Shown: positions 6,919 through 11,681 of the stretch, piece by piece | Numbering within the stretch: position 1 is the first letter of the stretch | Layout: every line of letters starts with the position of its first letter | DNA from: DATLFQ01 sp035540915 | Lineage (GTDB): Bacteria; Actinomycetota; Acidimicrobiia; Acidimicrobiales; GCA-2861595 | Direction: 5' to 3' | NCBI GenBank assembly: GCA_035540915.1 | Contig: DATLFQ010000034.1 | Span: forward strand, 1 to 11,681 | DNA length: 11,681 bases | Made by a program: the position numbers and the translations under genes | The notes under the pieces: model-generated | Seen by the model: only the letters and a program-made list of their open reading frames with translations | What the model was told of the DNA's origin: nothing | Databases searched by the model: none

Positions 6919-8706
6919 GTGATCCCCCTCGAGCGCCTGCGCAACATCGCCATCGTGGCGCACATCGACCACGGCAAGTCCACCCTCAGCGACCGCATCC
7001 TGGAGCTGACCAACGCCGTCGACCCGCGCGACATGCGCGCGCAGTACCTGGACTCGATGGACATCGAGCGCGAGCGCGGCATCACCATCAAGGCCCAGAA
7101 CGTCCGGGTGAGCTGGCGGGACCACGTCGTGCAGCTCATCGACACGCCCGGTCACGTGGACTTCGGCTACGAGGTGAGCCGCAGCCTGGCCGCCTGCGAG
7201 GGCGTGGTGCTGCTGGTGGACGCGGCCCAGGGCATCGAGGCCCAGACCCTTGCCAACTGCTACCTGGCCCTCGAGAACGACCTCGAGGTGGTGGCCGCCC
7301 TCAACAAGATCGACCTGCCGGCCGCCGAGCCCGAGCGGTACGCGGCCGAGATCGAGACGGTGCTCGGCATCCCGGCCGGCGAGATCCTGCGCATCAGCGC
7401 CAAGACCGGCGAGGGCGTGGCGGAGCTGCTCGACGCGGTGCTGGCCAAGATCCCGCCGCCTACCGGCGATCGCGAGGCGCCGCTGCAGGGCCTGGTCTTC
7501 GACTCCTCCTACGACCAGTACCGGGGCGTCATCAGCGCGGTGCGCATCGTCCACGGCACCCTGCACGCGGGGCAGCGCCTGCGCTTCATGCAGGCCGGCG
7601 CCGTCCACGACGTGGAGGAGATCGGCACGCGCACCCCGGTCCCGGTCGCCGCCGCCCAGCTGGGACCGGGCGAGGTGGGGTACCTGATCGCCGGGATCAA
7701 GGACGTCTCGGAGGCCCGGGCCGGCGAGACGGTGACCGACGCGGCCCGCCCGGCGCCGGCCCCCCTGCCCGGCTACCGCGAGCCCAAGGCCATGGTGTTC
7801 TGCGGCCTGTACCCCACCGACGGCGACGACTTCGCCGACCTGCGCGACGCCCTGGAGAAGCTGCGGCTGAACGACTCCAGCTTCAGCTACGAGCCGGAGA
7901 CCTCCGGGGCCCTTGGCTTCGGGTTCCGCTGCGGGTTCCTGGGACTGCTGCACATGGAGATCGTGCGCGAGCGCCTGGAGCGCGAGTTCGACCTGGCCCT
8001 TATCGCCACCGCCCCGTCGGTGGCCTACATCGCCCGGCTCCGGGGCGACGTTGTCGTCGAGGTCGACAACCCCAGCGCCATGCCGGCCGGCGGCGAGCTG
8101 GAGTCCATCGAGGAGCCCTTCCTCACCGCCACCGTGCTGCTGCCGGCCGAGTACACCGGCACGGTGATGGACCTGTGCCAGGCCCGCCGCGGCGAGATGG
8201 TCAAGATGGAGTACCTCTCGCCCGAGCGGCTGGAGCTGGTGTACCGGATCCCCCTGGCCGAGGTGGTGGTGGACTTCTTCGACCAGCTCAAGTCCCGCAC
8301 GAAGGGCTACGCCAGCCTGGACTACGAGCCGGCCGGCTACGAGCAGTCCGACCTCGTGAAGATCGACATCCTGCTGAACGGCGTGCCGGTGGACGCCTTC
8401 TCGACGATCATCCACAAGTCCAAGGGGGTGGACTACGGGCGTCGCATGGCCGAGAAGCTGCGCGGCCTGATTCCCCGCCAGATGTTCGACGTGCCCATCC
8501 AGGCCGCCGTGGGGGGCCGGGTCATCGCCCGCGAGACGGTCAAGGCCAAGCGCAAGGACGTGCTGGCCAAGTGCTACGGGGGGGACATCACCCGCAAGCG
8601 CAAGCTGCTGGAGCGCCAGAAAGAGGGCAAGAAGCGGATGAAGAACATCGGCCGGGTGGAGGTCCCCCAGGAGGCGTTCATCTCCGCGCTCCGCCTGGAC
8701 GAGTAG
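6919..8706 (+). CDS. lepA: Elongation factor 4 (ribosome back-translocase GTPase)
   Basis: LepA/EF4 is a ribosome-binding GTPase related to EF-G, proposed to act on stalled or mistranslocated ribosomes and in initiation or assembly. From GTG 6919 the product is 595 residues, normal for the family. GTPase motifs are in order: AHIDHGKST (14-22), RGITIKAQ (53-60), DTPGH (75-79), NKID (129-132) and SAK (160-162). The LepA-specific C-terminal region is intact, with GGDITRKRKLLERQKEGKK near the end followed by IGRVEVPQEAFISAL. An alternative start, ATG 6907, adds only four residues (MAGE) but lies inside the putative -10 box and has no ribosome binding site. I prefer 6919 on that ground, and the family needs few residues before the first GTPase motif. 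hrcA follows after 47 bases with its own apparent promoter. Confidence 0.96.
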   Translation: MIPLERLRNIAIVAHIDHGKSTLSDRILELTNAVDPRDMRAQYLDSMDIERERGITIKAQNVRVSWRDHVVQLIDTPGHVDFGYEVSRSLAACEGVVLLVDAAQGIEAQTLANCYLALENDLEVVAALNKIDLPAAEPERYAAEIETVLGIPAGEILRISAKTGEGVAELLDAVLAKIPPPTGDREAPLQGLVFDSSYDQYRGVISAVRIVHGTLHAGQRLRFMQAGAVHDVEEIGTRTPVPVAAAQLGPGEVGYLIAGIKDVSEARAGETVTDAARPAPAPLPGYREPKAMVFCGLYPTDGDDFADLRDALEKLRLNDSSFSYEPETSGALGFGFRCGFLGLLHMEIVRERLEREFDLALIATAPSVAYIARLRGDVVVEVDNPSAMPAGGELESIEEPFLTATVLLPAEYTGTVMDLCQARRGEMVKMEYLSPERLELVYRIPLAEVVVDFFDQLKSRTKGYASLDYEPAGYEQSDLVKIDILLNGVPVDAFSTIIHKSKGVDYGRRMAEKLRGLIPRQMFDVPIQAAVGGRVIARETVKAKRKDVLAKCYGGDITRKRKLLERQKEGKKRMKNIGRVEVPQEAFISALRLDE

Positions 8707-8738
8707 CCGGCGGCCCCGGGACAGCGGCTGGCGCTCGG

Positions 8739-8744
8739 TACAAT
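8739..8744 (+). promoter_or_regulatory. Putative -10 box of hrcA, leaderless type
   Basis: TACAAT is the best -10 match in the window and ends nine bases before the GTG at 8754. No clear -35 or ribosome binding site is present. The spacing and the bases around the start (CCAGTGCT) match those at folP. Confidence 0.6.
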
Positions 8745-8753
8745 CGACCGCCA

Positions 8754-9752
8754 GTGCTGGACGATCGCAAGGCCGCCGTCCTCCGCGCCGTGGTGGAGGA
8801 GTACATCGACACCGCCCAGCCGGTGGGGTCCTCGCACGTCGTGCGGGCCGCCGGGGTGGCGGCGTCGTCGGCCACGGTCCGCAACGAGATGTCGGTCCTC
8901 GAGCGCGAGGGGTACCTGATCCAGCCGCACACCAGCGCCGGCCGCATCCCCACCGACAAGGGCTACCGCTTCTTCGTCGATCAGCTGGCCGGCCCCGGCA
9001 CGCTGGACGCCTCCCAGCGCCAGCTGGTGCGCGAGTTCTTCGACACCGCCCACGGCGAGCTGGAGCAGATGCTCCACGACACCACCCGGCTGCTCTCCAA
9101 GCTGACCGACTACGCCGCGGTGGTCGTCCGCCAGCCCGACGAGGCGGTGAGCGTGCGCTCGGTCCAGCTGGTCGGTCTGGCGCCCCAGGTCGCCCTGGCG
9201 GTGGTGGTCATGTCCAACGGTGCCGTGGAGAAGCGGACCCTGGAGCTGCCATGGCGCGTCGACGAGGACCGGCTGGCGCTGGCCGGCGCCCGCCTCGCCG
9301 CCGCCCTGAAGGGCCGCCCGTTGCGCCAGGCTGCGACCCCCTCGCCCAGCGGCGACGAGGTCGCCGACGCGGTGGTCGTCACCGCGCTGGGTGCGCTGGC
9401 CGAGAGCGACGACGAGGCCGGCCAGGTCTTCGTGGGCGGCGTGTCCCGCATGGCCACCGCGTTCGACGCCGTCGACGTGGTCCGCCAGGTGCTGGTCACA
9501 CTGGAGCAGCAGTTCGTCGTCGTGGGCCTGTTGCGCGACGTGCTGGACCGCGGCCTCTCGGTGGCCATCGGCACCGAGCACGGCCTGGCCGACCTCGCCT
9601 CGTGCGCGGTGGTGGTGTCGCCCTTCGAGGTGCCCGGGACGGCCGGCGGCACGATCGGCGTGCTGGGCCCGACCCGCATGCACTACCCGCAGGCCCTGGC
9701 TGCGGTGGCCCTGGTCAGCGAGCGGCTCGGCCGCCGCCTGGCCGAGGGCTAG
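8754..9752 (+). CDS. hrcA: Heat-inducible transcription repressor HrcA
   Basis: HrcA represses chaperone genes by binding the CIRCE inverted repeat and is kept active by GroEL in known systems. The 332-residue product starts with the winged-helix DNA-binding region, including GSSHVVRAAGVAASSATVRNEM (25-46) and HTSAGRIPTDKGYRFF (59-74). The GAF-like and dimerisation parts follow, with GTEHGLADLASCAVV and the C-terminal GTIGVLGPTRMHYP signature. Length is normal. GTG is the start because LDDRKAAVLRAVVEEYI is the conserved beginning and a TACAAT box lies nine bases upstream. dnaJ follows after 13 bases, as in many Actinobacteria. I find no good CIRCE element in the window, so its targets are probably elsewhere. 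Confidence 0.96.
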   Translation: MLDDRKAAVLRAVVEEYIDTAQPVGSSHVVRAAGVAASSATVRNEMSVLEREGYLIQPHTSAGRIPTDKGYRFFVDQLAGPGTLDASQRQLVREFFDTAHGELEQMLHDTTRLLSKLTDYAAVVVRQPDEAVSVRSVQLVGLAPQVALAVVVMSNGAVEKRTLELPWRVDEDRLALAGARLAAALKGRPLRQAATPSPSGDEVADAVVVTALGALAESDDEAGQVFVGGVSRMATAFDAVDVVRQVLVTLEQQFVVVGLLRDVLDRGLSVAIGTEHGLADLASCAVVVSPFEVPGTAGGTIGVLGPTRMHYPQALAAVALVSERLGRRLAEG

Positions 9753-9765
9753 CGGCCGCGTTCCC

Positions 9766-10908
9766 ATGGCGGTCGACGAGGACTTCTACGAGCTGCTGGG
9801 CGTCTCCCGCCAGGCCGGCGACGACGACATCAAGCGCGCCTACCGCAAGCTGGCCCGCGAGCTGCACCCCGACGCCAACCCCGGGGACGCGGCGGCCGAG
9901 GAGCGCTTCAAGCTGATCACGGTGGCCTACGAGACCCTGCGCGACCCCGAGCGCCGGCGCCGGTACGACGCGTACGGCATCGACGGGCTGCGGGGGTCGG
10001 GCGGGGCCGACCCCTTCGCCGGCTTCACCGGCGGGCTGGGCGACCTGTTCGAGGCCTTCTTCGGCGGCAGCCCCTTCGCGGGCGGTTCGGGCGGCGGGCG
10101 GGGTGGCCGGCGGTCGGGCCCGCCGCGCGGGGCGGACGCCGAGGTGGCGCTCTCGCTGGAGTTCGAGGAGGCCGTGTTCGGGGCCGACAAGGAGGTGACC
10201 GTGCGCACGCCGGTGGCCTGCCAGGCCTGCTCTGCCACCGGAGCCCAGCCCGGCACCTCGGCCACCACCTGCGTGCAGTGCGCCGGGGCCGGCGAGGTGC
10301 GCACCGTGCGCCAGTCGATCCTCGGCCAGATGGTCACGGCCCGGCCGTGCCCGCGGTGCGGGGGCCAGGGCCAGCAGATCACCTCGCCGTGCGAGACCTG
10401 CCGGGGCGAGGGACGGGTCACCGAGGCCCGCACCTTCACCGTCCCGGTCCCGGCCGGCGTCGACACCGGCAACACCCTGCGGCTGGAGGGCCGGGGCCCG
10501 GCCGGGCCTCGCGGCGGCGCCCCCGGCGACCTCTACGTGCACCTCGACGTGCGCTCGCACCCCCGATTCCAGCGCCAGGGCAACGACCTGGTCTCCGAGC
10601 TGCACGTGCCGTTCACCGTCGCCGCCCTGGGCGCCCACCTCCCCTTCGAGACCCTCGACGGCACCGAGGAGCTGGTGGTGCCGGCCGGGTCGCAGTCGGG
10701 CCGGGTGTTCAAGCTGCGGGGCCTGGGCGTGCCCCACGTCGAGAGCCACCGCCGGGGCGACGTGCTGGTGCGGCTGGTGGTGGAGACGCCCACCAACCTG
10801 TCCGCCACCCAGGAGCGGCTGCTGCGGGAACTGGCCGCCGAGCGGGGCGAGGCGGTGGACCCACCCGACGCCGGGCTGCTGTCGAAGATCCGCAGCGCCT
10901 TCAAGTAA
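9766..10908 (+). CDS. dnaJ: Chaperone DnaJ (DnaJ2 type, linked to hrcA)
   Basis: DnaJ delivers unfolded protein to DnaK and stimulates its ATPase. The 380-residue product is a full type I J-protein. The J domain covers about 5-72 with HPD at 34-36, and a Gly/Phe-rich linker spans about 77-118. The zinc domain has four cysteine pairs: Cys152/155, 169/172, 195/198 and 209/212. Substrate-binding domains follow, including PGDLYVHLDVRSHPRFQRQG. The first zinc repeat reads CQACSATG, with Ala where CxxCxGxG has its first Gly; all eight cysteines are kept. There is no ribosome binding site at a good distance. The 13-base gap after hrcA suggests translational coupling within one operon. A second, dnaK-linked dnaJ elsewhere is expected by analogy with other Actinobacteria. 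Confidence 0.96.
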   Translation: MAVDEDFYELLGVSRQAGDDDIKRAYRKLARELHPDANPGDAAAEERFKLITVAYETLRDPERRRRYDAYGIDGLRGSGGADPFAGFTGGLGDLFEAFFGGSPFAGGSGGGRGGRRSGPPRGADAEVALSLEFEEAVFGADKEVTVRTPVACQACSATGAQPGTSATTCVQCAGAGEVRTVRQSILGQMVTARPCPRCGGQGQQITSPCETCRGEGRVTEARTFTVPVPAGVDTGNTLRLEGRGPAGPRGGAPGDLYVHLDVRSHPRFQRQGNDLVSELHVPFTVAALGAHLPFETLDGTEELVVPAGSQSGRVFKLRGLGVPHVESHRRGDVLVRLVVETPTNLSATQERLLRELAAERGEAVDPPDAGLLSKIRSAFK

Positions 10909-10922
10909 GCCGGTCCGGGCCG

Positions 10923-11603
10923 GTGCGGGAGTCCGCCGCGCACGCCTTCGTGGCCGACCTCGACGCGCCGGCGCTGGCCGACGAGGACCGCCACCACCTG
11001 GCGCGGGTGCTGCGGCTGCGGTCCGGCCAGACGGTCACGGTGGCCGACGGCGCCGGGCGCTGGCGCCAGTGCACGTGGGGGGCCGACGGGTCGCTGGCGG
11101 TGGCCGGGGAGGTGACCGCCGAGGCGGCTCCGGTGCCGGCGGTCGCCGTCGCCTTCGCGCTCACCAAGGGGGCCAAGCCGGAATGGACCGTGCAGAAGCT
11201 GACCGAGCTGGGGGTGGAGGCCATCGTCCCCTTCGTGGCCGCCCGGTCGGTCACCCGCTGGGACGCGGCGGCGGCCCGGCGCCACGCCGAGCGCTGGCGG
11301 GCCGTCGCCCGCCAGGCCGCCATGCAGAGCCGCCGGGCCTTCCTGCCCGAGGTGGCCGAGGTGACCGCCTTCGCCGACGTGGTCGCCGCGCTGCCGGGGG
11401 CGGCGATGGCCGAGCCGGGCGGCGGCCCGCCGTCGCTGGACTCGCCGGCGGTGCTGATCGGCCCCGAGGGCGGCTGGTCGCCGGCCGAGCTGGCCTGCGG
11501 CCTGCCCACGGTCGGCCTCGGCCCCACCATCCTGCGGGCAGAGACCGCCGCCATCGCCGCCGCCACCCTGCTCGTCGCCCGCCGGGCCGGCCTGTGCCCA
11601 TGA
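10923..11603 (+). CDS. rsmE: 16S rRNA (uracil-1498-N3)-methyltransferase
   Basis: RsmE methylates U1498 of 16S rRNA using S-adenosylmethionine. It is a SPOUT-fold (knotted) enzyme with an N-terminal PUA-like RNA-binding domain. The 226-residue product is slightly short for the family. The N-terminal part has DRHHLARVLRLRSGQTVTV, the middle has LTKGAKPEWTVQKLTELGVEAIVPF, and the cofactor knot has GPEGGW (from Gly180) and LRAETA (204-209). The GTG start at 10923 comes 14 bases after the dnaJ stop and lacks an evident ribosome binding site, so coupling to dnaJ is likely. The stop overlaps the hemW start by four bases (ATGA), another sign of a single transcript. Confidence 0.95.
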   Translation: MRESAAHAFVADLDAPALADEDRHHLARVLRLRSGQTVTVADGAGRWRQCTWGADGSLAVAGEVTAEAAPVPAVAVAFALTKGAKPEWTVQKLTELGVEAIVPFVAARSVTRWDAAAARRHAERWRAVARQAAMQSRRAFLPEVAEVTAFADVVAALPGAAMAEPGGGPPSLDSPAVLIGPEGGWSPAELACGLPTVGLGPTILRAETAAIAAATLLVARRAGLCP

Positions 11604-11681
11604 CGGCGCCGGCGCCCTTCGGCGTCTACGTCCACGTGCCGTTCTGCGCCCGCCGCTGCGACTACTGCGCCTTCGCGACCT
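11600..11681 (+). CDS. hemW: Radical-SAM haem chaperone HemW, 5' fragment
   Basis: Only the first 27 codons lie in the window. They read through FGVYVHVPFCARRCDYCAF, where Cys16, Cys20 and Cys23 form the CxxxCxxC ligands of the radical-SAM 4Fe-4S cluster. The VHVPFC-x3-C-x2-C context is typical of HemW, formerly annotated as oxygen-independent coproporphyrinogen III oxidase or HemN-like. HemW is thought to insert haem rather than oxidise coproporphyrinogen. The ATG overlaps the rsmE stop, so the two are translationally coupled. True HemN cannot be excluded from this fragment alone, but the very early motif position and the neighbours favour HemW. Confidence 0.85.
   Translation, partial: MTAPAPFGVYVHVPFCARRCDYCAFAT

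Noticed and set aside
6784..8415. A 543-codon open frame on the minus strand opposite lepA
   Set aside because: It is antisense to intact EF4 coding sequence and overlaps rpsT in another frame; it has no motifs.
8728..8760. Possible CIRCE operator before hrcA (CTGGCGCTC and CAGTGCTGG)
   Set aside because: Each arm matches CIRCE at only about six of nine positions and the spacer is 15 rather than 9 bases, so it is below what I would call a site.
8574..9767. A 397-codon open frame on the minus strand opposite hrcA
   Set aside because: It is the antisense shadow of hrcA. His/Gly/Ala/Gln-rich composition is typical of reversed G+C-rich coding sequence.

Overview
The window is very G+C-rich (roughly three quarters G+C by eye, with third codon positions almost always G or C). 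It reads as a stretch of actinobacterial core genome. Gene content and protein style (HrcA-DnaJ2-RsmE block, a FolP2-type dihydropteroate synthase homologue, several GTG starts without ribosome binding sites behind TANNNT boxes) fit the phylum Actinomycetota. A deep branch such as Acidimicrobiia is my guess, not something the sequence proves. I see no phage, transposon, CRISPR, tRNA or rRNA feature and no sign of horizontal transfer.

Layout. Bases 1-4429 (minus strand) hold nearly all of gltB, the large subunit of glutamate synthase; its last residues lie beyond the left edge. A 157-base divergent region (4430-4586) separates it from folP (4587-5420, plus), whose product looks like the mycobacterial FolP2 paralogue rather than canonical dihydropteroate synthase. 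A 124-base gap carries two tandem copies of a 39-base G+C-rich repeat. Then comes holA (5545-6519, plus), the delta subunit of the DNA polymerase III clamp loader. holA faces rpsT (6599-6868, minus; ribosomal protein bS20), with a strong hairpin between them. A 50-base divergent promoter region separates rpsT from lepA (6919-8706, plus), followed by hrcA (8754-9752), dnaJ (9766-10908), rsmE (10923-11603) and the first 27 codons of hemW (from 11600), all on the plus strand.

How the genes fit together. The right half is a translation and protein-quality block: a ribosomal protein, elongation factor 4, a 16S rRNA methyltransferase, a heat-shock repressor and a DnaJ co-chaperone, ending in a radical-SAM haem chaperone gene. 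hrcA-dnaJ-rsmE-hemW are packed tightly enough to be one operon. gltB (nitrogen assimilation), folP (folate-type chemistry) and holA (replication) are separate housekeeping functions that happen to be neighbours.

The most interesting things are in the DNA around the starts. Four starts (folP, rpsT, lepA, hrcA) have a TANNNT box 9-10 bases before a GTG and no ribosome binding site, which suggests leaderless or nearly leaderless mRNAs. Both divergent gene pairs place the two opposed -10 boxes 18-19 bases apart, so each occupies the other's -35 position. The gltB mRNA would also begin with a roughly 110-base leader containing a strong 13-position hairpin. I found no evident new multi-gene system; the coding content is ordinary apart from the altered FolP active-site loop.
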